14,530 nucleotides of DNA from Bacteroidales bacterium (GCA_018066005.1 JAGHSG010000022.1:1-14530), one strand, 5' to 3'; shown: positions 1-7,719, numbered from the stretch's first letter. The notes: a model not told the origin generated them from the sequence alone. Numbers and translations: made by a program.

Positions 1-210
1 TTGCACCAGCAGGTAGAACACGAAGAAATGCAACAGCAAAAAGACCACCGTCACCGACGCCAGCACCAGCACTTTGCGGAAAGGTTCTTCCTCCAAGTGC
101 TGCGATATAAACGCCATAAAGGGTATATTATACAGCACCAAGTTGACGGCACTCAATATACCCGCAAAGAGGGCGGTGGAGATTTTATGGGCGGACGATT
201 GACAATGCAC
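1..210 (-). CDS. EptA-like phosphoethanolamine transferase, N-terminal fragment (runs off window)
   Basis: The minus strand carries about 70 residues of an inner-membrane protein that continues beyond the left edge. Two hydrophobic segments are visible: one around LFAGILSAVNLVLYNIPF and a second around VLVLASVTVVFLLLHFFVF. The pattern (leading helix, LYNIPF turn, short charged loop, second helix) matches, from memory, the membrane domain at the start of EptA/YhjW-type sulfatase-fold enzymes, which add phosphoethanolamine to lipid A. The catalytic domain lies outside the window, so the family call is an inference. The frame is the same as thrS and lies directly after its TAA, so the start must fall downstream of it. 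The only canonical start before the first helix is GTG at 210-208, inside a short AATGCAC repeat. No clear ribosome binding site precedes it. It is probably co-transcribed with thrS. Confidence 0.6.
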   Translation of the reverse strand, partial: MHCQSSAHKISTALFAGILSAVNLVLYNIPFMAFISQHLEEEPFRKVLVLASVTVVFLLLHFFVFYLLVQ

Positions 211-217
211 GATGCAC
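204..217 (+). repeat. AATGCAC heptamer repeat, two units, thrS/EptA-like junction
   Basis: Two adjacent heptamers, AATGCAC and GATGCAC, lie between the thrS stop and the start of the downstream gene. They are in the opposite orientation, relative to the genes, from the copies inside thrS (2053-2073) and the nucleotidyltransferase (9965-9985). The complementary strand supplies GTG at 210-208, the best start codon of the EptA-like gene. Confidence 0.75.
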
Positions 218-219
218 GG

Positions 220-2205
220 TTATTTGGTGTAGGCGTTCATTTGGTCGTTGACCGTCTTATTGACGAAGTCGGCAAACTCCTGAATAGTCATTTGACCCTT
301 CTCTTCGGCACCCTGCTGACGAACGGAGAGCAGACCTTGTTCGGCCTCTTTCTCACCCACAATAAGCATATACGGGATGCGTTTGAGTTCGTTGTCGCGA
401 ATCTTACGGCCCAATTTCTCATTGCGGTCATCCACCAATACGCGCACGTCCTGTTGTTCCAGCAGTTCCTTCACCTTCCAAGCATATTCGTTGCTCTTCT
501 CGGAAATAGGCAATACGACAGCCTGGTCGGGCGTGAGCCACAAGGGGAACTTACCGGCGGTATGCTCAATGAGCACAGCCACGAAACGCTCCATACTACC
601 AAACGGCGCACGGTGAATCATAACGGGACGGTGTTTGAGGTTATCCTCGCCTGTATATTCGAGTTGGAAGCGCTCCGGCAGGTTGTAATCGACCTGAATC
701 GTACCTAACTGCCAACGACGACCGATAGCGTCCTTGACCATGAAGTCCAACTTAGGTCCGTAGAAAGCAGCCTCACCTTCCACCTCCGTAGCAGGCAAGT
801 TCATTTCCTTACAAGCCTCGCGAATGGCATTTTCGGCTTGCTCCCAAACCTCGTCGCTACCCACATACTTGGTGTGGTTATTGGGGTCACGGAGAGATAT
901 CTGTGCCTCAAAGTTCTCAAAGTTGAGCGATTTGAAGATGATATTGATAATCTCCATAACGCGGATAAACTCCTGCTTAACCTGGTCTTGGCGGCAGAAG
1001 ATATGGGCGTCATCCTGGGTGAACGAGCGCACACGCGTCAAGCCGTGCAACTCACCGCTCTGCTCGTAACGGTAAACGGTACCAAATTCGGCGCAGCGGA
1101 AAGGCAGGTCTTTATAGGAACGCGGGCTATTCTTAAAGATAGCGCAGTGGTGAGGGCAGTTCATGGGTTTGAGCATATAGACTTCACCTTCTTCGGGCGT
1201 CGTGATGGGTTGGAAAGAGTCCTTGCCATAGTGATCCCAGTGTCCCGACGTGATATAGAGGTTCTTGCTACCGATATGCGGCGTAATAACCTGTTGATAG
1301 CCGTATTTCTTTTGTATCTTCTTCAAGAAATCTTCCAGACGCAGACGCAGAGCCGTGCCTTTGGGCAACCAAATAGGCAGACCCTTACCGACCATCTCGG
1401 AGAACATAAACAGGTCCAGTTCCTTACCTATCTTACGGTGGTCACGTTTCTTGGCTTCTTCCAACAGCGCGAGGTACTCGTCCAACATGCTCTTCTTGGG
1501 GAACGAGACGGCATATATACGTGTCATCATCGGACGTGCCTCGTCGCCACGCCAATAAGCGGCGGCACATGACAGGACTTTAACGGCCTTGATGGGTTCG
1601 GTAGAGAGGATATGCGGACCACGGCAGAGGTCAGTAAAATTACCTTGCGTATAAGTGGTGATGGTGCCTTCTTCAAGGTCGTTAATCAGTTCGCATTTAT
1701 AGGTCTGACCCTTGTCACCAAACTGCTTGAGTGCATCGGCTTTGGAGATAGATTTCTTGACAAGCACTTCTTTCTTGGCACGCAGTTCGAGCATCTTGGC
1801 TTCTATCTGCGGGAAGTCTTTCTCACTAATGGTCTGTCCTTCTGCAGGATAGACATCGTAATAGAAACCGTTCTCGATAGCGGGACCTATACCGAATTGA
1901 ATACCCGGATATAACTCCTGCAATGCTTCCGCCATCAGGTGCGAGGATGTGTGCCAGAAAGCATGCTTGGCTTCCTCGTCATCCCACTTATGCAGTTTGA
2001 TAGCGCAGTCCTCTGTCAGAGGTGCGTTCAATTCGGTGATAACATATTCACCGTGCATTGTGCATTGTGCATTATTAACTGTTCTAATACTTGCTACAAG
2101 AATCTCTTGTGCTAAACGACTGCTGATACTTTCAGCCACTTGAAGGGGCGTTACGCCACTCTCGAACTCACGGACACTACCGTCCGGAAAAGAAATTTTA
2201 ATCAT
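220..2205 (-). CDS. thrS: Threonine--tRNA ligase (ThrRS)
   Basis: Cytoplasmic class II synthetase that charges tRNA-Thr. Its 661 residues compare with about 640-650 for the family. Domains in order: TGS (about 1-73), editing domain (about 75-240), catalytic core (about 265-545) and anticodon-binding domain (about 560-655). The editing residues H85 and H89 (HTSSH) and C194 and H198 (CRGPH) are present. The zinc ligands C350 (MNCPHH), H401 (TQDDAH) and H531 (MIHRAPFGSMER) are present, as are motif 2 (TRVRSF) and motif 3. The start MIKISFPDGS matches the usual TGS beginning. The TGS domain carries about 11-12 extra residues (roughly RTVNNAQCTMH, 41-51) encoded by a perfect 3 x 7 nt repeat. In many bacteria thrS is followed by infC-rpmI-rplT; here an EptA-like gene follows. 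A promoter lies at 2268-2299. Confidence 0.97.
   Translation of the reverse strand: MIKISFPDGSVREFESGVTPLQVAESISSRLAQEILVASIRTVNNAQCTMHGEYVITELNAPLTEDCAIKLHKWDDEEAKHAFWHTSSHLMAEALQELYPGIQFGIGPAIENGFYYDVYPAEGQTISEKDFPQIEAKMLELRAKKEVLVKKSISKADALKQFGDKGQTYKCELINDLEEGTITTYTQGNFTDLCRGPHILSTEPIKAVKVLSCAAAYWRGDEARPMMTRIYAVSFPKKSMLDEYLALLEEAKKRDHRKIGKELDLFMFSEMVGKGLPIWLPKGTALRLRLEDFLKKIQKKYGYQQVITPHIGSKNLYITSGHWDHYGKDSFQPITTPEEGEVYMLKPMNCPHHCAIFKNSPRSYKDLPFRCAEFGTVYRYEQSGELHGLTRVRSFTQDDAHIFCRQDQVKQEFIRVMEIINIIFKSLNFENFEAQISLRDPNNHTKYVGSDEVWEQAENAIREACKEMNLPATEVEGEAAFYGPKLDFMVKDAIGRRWQLGTIQVDYNLPERFQLEYTGEDNLKHRPVMIHRAPFGSMERFVAVLIEHTAGKFPLWLTPDQAVVLPISEKSNEYAWKVKELLEQQDVRVLVDDRNEKLGRKIRDNELKRIPYMLIVGEKEAEQGLLSVRQQGAEEKGQMTIQEFADFVNKTVNDQMNAYTK
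2053..2073 (-). repeat. AATGCAC heptamer array, three perfect units inside thrS
   Basis: Read on the minus strand, three perfect tandem copies of AATGCAC lie inside the TGS domain of thrS. Twenty-one bases is a multiple of both 3 and 7, so the array stays in frame and encodes N-A-Q-C-T-M-H (residues 45-51). An equivalent array encodes the same heptapeptide at 9965-9985. Confidence 0.9.
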
Positions 2206-2267
2206 ATAAACGTACGAATGTTTACGGCGCAGAGGCGAACGAATGCCTCCTTTGCCAAATTAGCGTG

Positions 2268-2299
2268 CAAAGGTACGCTTTTTTTTTCAAAAAAACAAA
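2268..2299 (-). promoter_or_regulatory. Bacteroidota-type promoter of thrS
   Basis: On the minus strand, TTTG (2299-2296) is followed by 20 nt and TACCTTTG (2275-2268), matching the Bacteroidota -33/-7 consensus. Transcription would start near 2261, giving a leader of about 55 nt. A weak 5-bp hairpin (GAGGC/GCCTC, 2232-2249) lies in that leader. I see no recognisable T-box or ThrRS operator. Confidence 0.8.
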
Positions 2300-2346
2300 T
2301 TTTTTCAGCGGAATATACCCCGAAAAGAATAAAAATCTCATTTTTA

Positions 2347-2378
2347 TTTGCATATTTGCCCAAAAAAGTGTATCTTTG
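2347..2378 (+). promoter_or_regulatory. Bacteroidota-type promoter of the yigZ-coaD operon
   Basis: TTTG (2347-2350), a 20 nt spacer and TATCTTTG (2371-2378) match the group consensus. The expected transcript start is near 2385. It lies downstream of the first in-frame ATG (2348), which rules that start out and supports ATG 2411. This promoter probably drives the plus-strand run to 7719, since the later genes overlap or nearly touch. Confidence 0.8.
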
Positions 2379-2410
2379 CAACGGAATTATTATGGGGTAG
2401 TTTGCGCCAA

Positions 2411-2788
2411 ATGAAAGAACAGACGACACATACCGTTTACGAGGGTGTTTACAAGGACCGCGGGAGCAAGTTTCTCGCCTTTGCCGAACCCATCACGGAC
2501 GAAGAGGAAGCCAAAGAGCGCATTGCTTGGTACAAGAAGAAATACCACGATGCAAGGCACGTTTGTTATGCGTACCGCTTGGGACCCAATCTGTTCCGCA
2601 CCAAAGATGACGGCGAGCCGCACGGGACAGCAGGCGTTCCTATTCTGCGGACCATAGATGCTGCCCAAAAAGATAATCTGTTGGTGGTCGTTGTCCGCTA
2701 TTTCGGCGGCACATTACTCGGCACCGGCGGACTGATGGTTGCCTACCGGGAAGCCACGAGGGCGGCGATTGCAGCAATGATGAATTGA
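2411..2788 (+). CDS. yigZ: YigZ/IMPACT (UPF0029) family protein, short form without C-terminal domain
   Basis: A 125-residue protein of the YigZ/IMPACT family, cytoplasmic proteins of uncertain function related to the eukaryotic translation regulator IMPACT. Hallmarks seen are ARHVCYAYRLG, DDGEPHGTAGVPIL and the strongly conserved VVVVRYFGGTLLGTGGLM. E. coli YigZ is about 200 residues, with an N-terminal UPF0029 domain and a C-terminal DUF1949 domain. This protein ends right after the first domain (EATRAAIAAMMN). Its last residues and stop codon lie within an 8-nt-period repeat (2776-2806), so repeat expansion may have truncated it; a natural short form is also possible. The start at 2411 follows the promoter at 2347-2378. 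The first in-frame ATG at 2348 falls inside that promoter and is rejected. First gene of the plus-strand operon. Confidence 0.88.
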   Translation: MKEQTTHTVYEGVYKDRGSKFLAFAEPITDEEEAKERIAWYKKKYHDARHVCYAYRLGPNLFRTKDDGEPHGTAGVPILRTIDAAQKDNLLVVVVRYFGGTLLGTGGLMVAYREATRAAIAAMMN

Positions 2789-2836
2789 TGAAATGATGAA
2801 TTGATGCGCCGCAAGCGGCTATTGATGAATTATGAG
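2776..2836 (+). repeat. 8/16-nt-period repeat at the yigZ/acyltransferase junction
   Basis: The 15-mer AATGATGAATTGATG occurs at 2776-2790 and again at 2792-2806, giving a 16 nt period built from alternating AATGATGA and ATTGATGA octamers. A degenerate third copy (ATTGATGAATTATGAG) lies at 2821-2836. Between them is a GC-rich inverted repeat, GCCGCAAGCGGC (2808-2819). The array contains the stop codon of the upstream gene, and the third copy contains the start codon of the downstream one. The hairpin has no T-run and is unlikely to be a terminator. Confidence 0.85.
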
Positions 2837-3830
2837 TAAATATAAAGATATACGAGCATGGAGAACAGGACCGGCACGGATATTAGCTGATGTACTGTTT
2901 CACTGGCCTTATTTAGCTAAACTGTCACATGACACGGCGTCATCGCTGACGTTGGACTATACCAAGGACCAACAATACGTTGTTGAGAAAGACTTGCATC
3001 ACGGTGCTTTTTTCATGACTAATCACCGAGATATCGTTATGGACTCGGCGTGGTTGAGTTATTTGGTGGAGAGAAAATACGGCATCCGACCCTTTATCGG
3101 AATCGGTAACAACTTATTCGGTAAGAAATGGATTGAACCTTTCGTGCGTCTTAATCGCGCTTTTGTAGTCATTCGTGACGGCTCACCACGTGAACTGTTG
3201 CAACGCAGCAAGACACTTAGCGAATATATCCATCACTTGCGCGCCGAACACAAAAGTATATGGCTGGCGCAACGCGAGGGACGTGCCAAAGACGGAAACG
3301 ACCTGACGCAACCTGCCGTTCTTAAAATGCTTGCCATGGGCAGCGACAAACCGTTTCTGGACGCTATCTGCGACCTGAATATATGTCCTGTTTGTATCAA
3401 TTACGAATACGACCCCTGCGATTATCTCAAAGCCCGCGAGATGCAACTCAAGCGCGACAATCCCGAATGGAAAAAGACCAAAGAGGATGACTTGGAAAGC
3501 ATGGCGACCGGTATAAAAGGCTGGAAAGGAAAAGTTGTTTTCCGTATGACACCTTCCATCAACCACTGGATAAACGCTTACCGTATCGAACTGAGCGACA
3601 TGACGCGCAACGAACAGATAGAAGCCGTTGCACAACGTATCGATAAACAAATTCATGCCAACTACGAGATTTATGAACGTGGCACGGATTTTGAGACTTA
3701 CCTGCAACAACAATGCGACAAAATAGATTTGCCCAATAAGGACGAACAATTCCTTATGGACAAACTGCGAGAAATGTATAACAACCCCATACGTAATTAT
3801 GAAAAGAGCCATCTTCCCGGGATCTTTTGA
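2832..3830 (+). CDS. PlsB/PlsC-like glycerophospholipid acyltransferase
   Basis: A 332-residue protein of the glycerol-phosphate acyltransferase superfamily, likely acting at the inner face of the inner membrane in phospholipid or other acyl-lipid synthesis. Seen motifs: the NHRDIVMDS block (residues 64-72, motif I), RPFIGIGNNLFGKKW and RAFVVIRDGS (motif II-like), and IWLAQREGRAKDGND (about 143-157), in the place of motif III (EGTRS). The catalytic block reads H65-x5-D71, or H65-x-D67, rather than the classical H-x4-D. I see no signal peptide or obvious transmembrane helix. The start ATG at 2832 lies in a repeat-rich junction 43 nt after the yigZ stop. The 3' end overlaps coaD by 32 nt, so the two are translationally coupled. 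The acyl donor and exact acceptor cannot be told from sequence. Confidence 0.85.
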   Translation: MSKYKDIRAWRTGPARILADVLFHWPYLAKLSHDTASSLTLDYTKDQQYVVEKDLHHGAFFMTNHRDIVMDSAWLSYLVERKYGIRPFIGIGNNLFGKKWIEPFVRLNRAFVVIRDGSPRELLQRSKTLSEYIHHLRAEHKSIWLAQREGRAKDGNDLTQPAVLKMLAMGSDKPFLDAICDLNICPVCINYEYDPCDYLKAREMQLKRDNPEWKKTKEDDLESMATGIKGWKGKVVFRMTPSINHWINAYRIELSDMTRNEQIEAVAQRIDKQIHANYEIYERGTDFETYLQQQCDKIDLPNKDEQFLMDKLREMYNNPIRNYEKSHLPGIF

Positions 3831-4248
3831 CCCCTTTACCATCGGACACTACGACATCGTTAACCGCGGATTGGAACTATTTGACCATATCACCATCGGC
3901 ATCGGCCGCAACTCGGTCAAGAAAGAGACTTTCCCTATCCGTGAACGACTGAGCGCCATTCAAAAAATCTTTCAAGACAACCCTAATGTTGATGTGCAGA
4001 TATACGACTGTCTGACCGTAGATTTTGCCAAAGAAGTGGGTGCACAATTCATTCTGCGCGGCATTCGCTGCGTAGAAGACTTCGAATACGAACGTAATAT
4101 GGCGGAGGCCAATAAGCAAATCGGCGGTATAGAGACTTTCCTGCTCTACACCCGTCCCGAGTACGCACATATCTCTTCCACCCTTGTGCGCGACCTGTAT
4201 TCCTATAACAAAGACGTGTCCGCCTTTGTACCGAATAAACTCAGATAG
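3799..4248 (+). CDS. coaD: Pantetheine-phosphate adenylyltransferase (PPAT)
   Basis: Cytoplasmic enzyme making dephospho-CoA from 4'-phosphopantetheine and ATP, the penultimate step of CoA synthesis. Its 149 residues are slightly shorter than the usual 155-165. The nucleotidyltransferase signature GSFDPFTIGH (residues 8-17) holds the T-x-G-H motif. RGIRCVEDFEYERNMAEAN (about 87-105) and the ATP-binding ISSTLVR (125-131) follow in the expected order. The start at 3799 gives the canonical MKRAIFPGSFDP N-terminus and overlaps the acyltransferase by 32 nt. It ends with TAG, which is a genuine terminator here because the next in-frame codons quickly meet TGA. That matters for judging the TAG in the lipoprotein gene downstream. 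Confidence 0.97.
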   Translation: MKRAIFPGSFDPFTIGHYDIVNRGLELFDHITIGIGRNSVKKETFPIRERLSAIQKIFQDNPNVDVQIYDCLTVDFAKEVGAQFILRGIRCVEDFEYERNMAEANKQIGGIETFLLYTRPEYAHISSTLVRDLYSYNKDVSAFVPNKLR

Positions 4249-4250
4249 TT

Positions 4251-5831
4251 ATGAAGTATAAAATATTGAGCATATTACTGATTGGTTGCCTGAGCGTGTG
4301 GGCAGCGGGTAAAGTCAAGACGGTGGATATCAACCGCAACCTGCAGATATACAACGACGTTATGCGGCAGTTGGATATGAACTACGTAGATACGTTGGAT
4401 TATGAAGACCTGTTGGAAACCGGCATCCGCGCCATGTTGTCCCACGTAGATCCCTACACCGTCTATATACCCAAGAAAGAAGATGATGACCTCAAGATGA
4501 TGACGACCGGTAAATACGGCGGCATCGGTGCCATCATCATGCAACGCGATTCGGTTGTCGTTGTATCGCAACCTTATTGGGGCATGCCTGCACAGAAAAA
4601 CGATGTGCTGGCAGGTGACACCCTATTAAGCGTAGACGGGATGGATTGTTTCAAGAAAACGACCAAAGAAGTCAGTGACAAACTGCGCGGCAAAGCCGGC
4701 ACGACGGTACACCTTACGCTGAAACGTTACGGAGAGAGCAAACCCATTGTGCGCGAGTTTGAGCGTCAGGAGATACACCTGCCTGCCGTCAGTTATTACA
4801 AGGTATTGGATGATACGACCGGCATCAAGACCGGTTATATCCTTTTCAGCGAATTTACGACCAACAGCAGCAAGGAGTTTCTGCAATCCATTGAGAATAT
4901 GATTCAAAGTGACCATATTGAGCGGCTGATTATTGACTTGCGCGGAAACGGCGGAGGCATTATAGACGAAGCCATCAATATAGTCGGTTTCTTTGTGAAT
5001 AAAGGTACGGAAGTAGTTACTACCAAAGGCCTGGCGCAAACCGCCAACCGCAGTTACACCACATCCACCTTCCCCGTTTATGCCAATATGCCGCTGGTTA
5101 TTATGGTGGATAAGAACACCGCTTCTGCTGCCGAGATTGTGAGCGGCAGTCTGCAAGACCTGCACCGTGCCACCCTGGTAGGTCAGCGCACTTTCGGTAA
5201 GGGTCTGGTTCAGTCTTTACGTCCTATTGCGTATGACGGACATCTGAAAGTAACTACAGCCCATTACTACCTGCCTTCGGGACGTTGCATCCAAGCTATT
5301 GACTACGCCGAACGGCAGAAAGGTCATGCTCTCAAACGCGACACGGCGGGAGGTATATTGCCGGATATTGTATTAAACGATTCGGACAAAGTAGATATAA
5401 CCTATTCGTTGTATGTCAAGCATATGTTCTTTGACTTTGCGACGCGCTATCGCGCCCTGCATCCTACGGTGGATTCCCTGAAGACTTTTGAACTGACGGA
5501 CCAAGACATAGAAGACTTTATCGCATTCCTGGACGAGCGTCACTTCACCTACGAGACCGAGACGTCCAAGTACCTGAAACAGACGTTGGACGTGGCACGG
5601 CATGAAGATATTGATTCGCTGACACTCAAAGAGATAGAGGCTCTTGAGCCCAAACTCAAGCCCTCCTACCGAGAGGCTATCTACCGCAATCTGCCGTCCG
5701 TCAAAGAGGCACTGGGCGGCGAGATTATTCAACGCTACTATTTCCAGGAAGGGCATATAGACTATCTCTTGCGAACAGATAAAGAACTGCAACAAGCTAT
5801 TCAAGCATTTAACAAACATGAAGAAGAATAA
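4251..5831 (+). CDS. S41 family carboxy-terminal processing peptidase (CtpA/Prc type)
   Basis: A 526-residue exported serine protease. Residues 1-19 form a signal-peptide-like stretch (MKYK, then hydrophobic residues to VWAAG). A short S41 N-terminal helical region with SHVDPYT follows, then a PDZ domain (about 85-165, with GIGAII and GDTLLSVDG), then the catalytic domain. The Ser-Lys dyad is visible as S292 in DKNTASAAEIVSG and K317 in TFGKGLVQ. The spacing of 25 residues equals that in E. coli Prc and Bacillus CtpB. The LRGNGGG loop (231-237) is present. A C-terminal extension of about 150 residues follows; it is rich in charged helices. The protease probably acts in the periplasm on envelope proteins. 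It starts 2 nt after the coaD stop and overlaps the lipoprotein gene by 14 nt. Confidence 0.95.
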   Translation: MKYKILSILLIGCLSVWAAGKVKTVDINRNLQIYNDVMRQLDMNYVDTLDYEDLLETGIRAMLSHVDPYTVYIPKKEDDDLKMMTTGKYGGIGAIIMQRDSVVVVSQPYWGMPAQKNDVLAGDTLLSVDGMDCFKKTTKEVSDKLRGKAGTTVHLTLKRYGESKPIVREFERQEIHLPAVSYYKVLDDTTGIKTGYILFSEFTTNSSKEFLQSIENMIQSDHIERLIIDLRGNGGGIIDEAINIVGFFVNKGTEVVTTKGLAQTANRSYTTSTFPVYANMPLVIMVDKNTASAAEIVSGSLQDLHRATLVGQRTFGKGLVQSLRPIAYDGHLKVTTAHYYLPSGRCIQAIDYAERQKGHALKRDTAGGILPDIVLNDSDKVDITYSLYVKHMFFDFATRYRALHPTVDSLKTFELTDQDIEDFIAFLDERHFTYETETSKYLKQTLDVARHEDIDSLTLKEIEALEPKLKPSYREAIYRNLPSVKEALGGEIIQRYYFQEGHIDYLLRTDKELQQAIQAFNKHEEE

Positions 5832-7311
5832 CTTTCATACCCTAAAATTTCTTGTAGGCGCCTTACTACCTATAACCTTCTACCTACTCTCTCTCCACTC
5901 CTGCGCTAACCGCGGTGTAGGACCGCAAGGGGGACCGGTAGATAGCATCCCGCCTGTTATCGTCAAGATGACCGTTCCGAACGGGACACGTAACGTGCAG
6001 ACGAAGAAGATGTCTATTTACTTTGACGAATATATCTTATTGGACGGTGCAACGGATAAGATATTGATTTCGCCCCCCCAGCAACGGCAGCCGGAGATAA
6101 AAGCGGTCGGGAAGCGAATAGATATTGAGTTTAAGGAAGACTTGCAACCCAATACGACCTATACCATTGATTTTGATGATTTGATTGTGGATAACAACGA
6201 AAAGAACCCTTTGCAAGATTTTTCTTTCTCGTTCTCCACAGGCGACAATATGGACTCGCTGGAGGTGTACGGTCAACTTATCAATGCCGAGGACCTCAAT
6301 CCTATATCCGGCGTCGTTATCGGATTGCACGACGTTATGGATGACTCGGTCTTCTCCACCCGACCTTTTACCCGCATCGGGCGCACCAACGAAGAAGGTG
6401 AGTTCTCCATCAAGAATATCCACTCGGGCACCTATCGTATCTATGCCCTGCAAGACCAAAGTCGCGACTTCCTTTTCCAACCGGGCGAAGGACTGGCTTT
6501 TCAGGAAGAGACGATTACACCGTATATGAAATACCAAAACGAGACAGATACTATCTATTTGGAAGATACGTTGGATGCTAATGGTCAGCGTATTCCGGAC
6601 AGTGTTGTCACGGCGGAATATTTCTACTACGAGCCGTCCGACTTATTGTTGCGATTCTTCAAAGAAGACTATCAACGGCAGTATTTCAAGCGCGTTGCAC
6701 GCAAGGAAGCACATGTTTTCCAACTCTTCTTCGGGGCTCCCCAACAACAGTTGCCGACCTTCACCGCTCTGCGTTTGGAGTCCGACTCGCTTATGCAAGA
6801 CACGGCGTGGGTAGATTTTCTGGAACATAGTTGGATGCAAACCAATAAGGCACAAGACACTATCACGTTCTGGTTAGCGGATTCTGCTGCCATACAAATG
6901 GATTCGATACGCTTTGCGATGACTTATCTCAAGTCAGATTCGTTGATGCAACTCCAACCGCAGACGGATACGTTATATGCCGTTTACCGCGCACCGCGTA
7001 TGACGGAGCGTGCCAAAAAGAACTTGCAACAGAAACAAGCCAAGATGGGATTGGATATACAATGCAATGCCAAATCGACCTTTGCCCACTTTGACACTTT
7101 GGCTCTCTCTGCCCCGACACCTATCCGTTCCTTCACGCCGGAACGCATCCACTTACAGATACAGAAAGACACCCTTTGGGAGGATGTGACCTGCCGTGTG
7201 GAAAAAGCCGACAGTACGGGGTCACAGTTACATATTATTGCCGGATTGCGTCCCGATAACGACTACCAAATCGTTGTGGATTCCGATGCCGTGCAGGATA
7301 TATATAATTAG
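5818..7311 (+). pseudogene. Ig-like (Big_5) lipoprotein, 5' part up to in-frame TAG
   Basis: 497 codons from ATG to an in-frame TAG at 7309-7311. The protein opens with a lipoprotein signal: MKKN, a hydrophobic stretch to residue 27, and C29 in SLHSC, followed by ANRGVGPQGGPVDSIPP. The start resembles Bacteroidota lipoproteins with an SbsA Ig-like (Big_5) domain. That domain spans about 43-125 (PPVIVKMTVPNGTRNV to FSFSTGD). A carboxypeptidase-regulatory-like beta domain follows (about 130-210, ISGVVIGL with GEFSIKNIHSGTYRIYALQD). The rest is a large beta-rich region. The same frame continues past the TAG for 135 codons of matching character (7312-7719), giving about 633 residues if read through. 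Function is unknown; a structural or surface-assembly role in the envelope is plausible. Overlaps the S41 gene by 14 nt. It could equally be annotated as a truncated CDS. Confidence 0.8.
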
Positions 7312-7719
7312 GTCAATAAGAAAGACGAGTTTTCCTTCCACGTACGTCCCTTGGAAGATTACGCCACGATAACTATCTTCCTGCAGCCCTCTACCGAGAA
7401 TATCTATATCCAAATGTTGAATGCACAAGACCAACCGGTAAGACAACTCAAAGCCGACCCGCAAGGGACGCTCTTTCAATATATGGAACCGGGAGCATAT
7501 TATATGCGCCTATTCATAGACGAGAACGGGGACGGGAAGTGGACAACAGGTTCCTTCAAGGAGCACCGTCAACCTGAACAGGTATTCTATTTCCCCAAGA
7601 AGCTGAACTTGCGTGCTAACTGGACCTTTGAAGAGACCTTCAATTGGCAAGCTATTCCGCTGCTTGAACAAAAACCGGCCGCTATCCGCAAGGATGCCGC
7701 CGCACAAAACAAGAAGTAA
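7312..7719 (+). pseudogene. Ig-like lipoprotein, 3' part after in-frame TAG
   Basis: Direct in-frame continuation of the lipoprotein gene after TAG 7309-7311: 135 codons, then TAA. It starts VNKKDEFSFHVRPLEDYATI, the kind of beta-strand and domain linker expected to follow DIYN. It then contains a prealbumin-like segment with GAYYMRLFIDENGDGKWTTG and ends in the FKEHRQPEQVFYFPKKLNLRANW block, which I recall from C-termini of this lipoprotein family. There is no ATG near the break. A TTG at 7351 is the first plausible restart, so independent translation is doubtful. The frame shows no further lesion, which suggests the stop is recent, suppressed or an error. The end lies 3 nt from the convergent deacetylase stop. 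Confidence 0.75.

Noticed and set aside
1..708. Long open frame on the plus strand
   Set aside because: It lies opposite thrS and the EptA-like N-terminus, has low-complexity His/Gln-rich translation, and matches no family; it is a shadow of the real genes.
838..1572. 244-codon plus-strand frame
   Set aside because: Fully antisense to the conserved catalytic core of thrS; its residues follow from ThrS codons.
2232..2249. Hairpin in the thrS leader as a regulatory operator
   Set aside because: Only 5 bp with an 8 nt loop; no tRNA-Thr-like anticodon arm or T-box consensus is visible.
2808..2819. GCCGCAAGCGGC hairpin as a terminator between yigZ and the acyltransferase
   Set aside because: No T-run follows and the genes on each side look co-transcribed; at most a weak structure.
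3183..3842. 219-codon minus-strand frame
   Set aside because: Antisense to the acyltransferase; the hydrophobic look comes from complementing charged codons.
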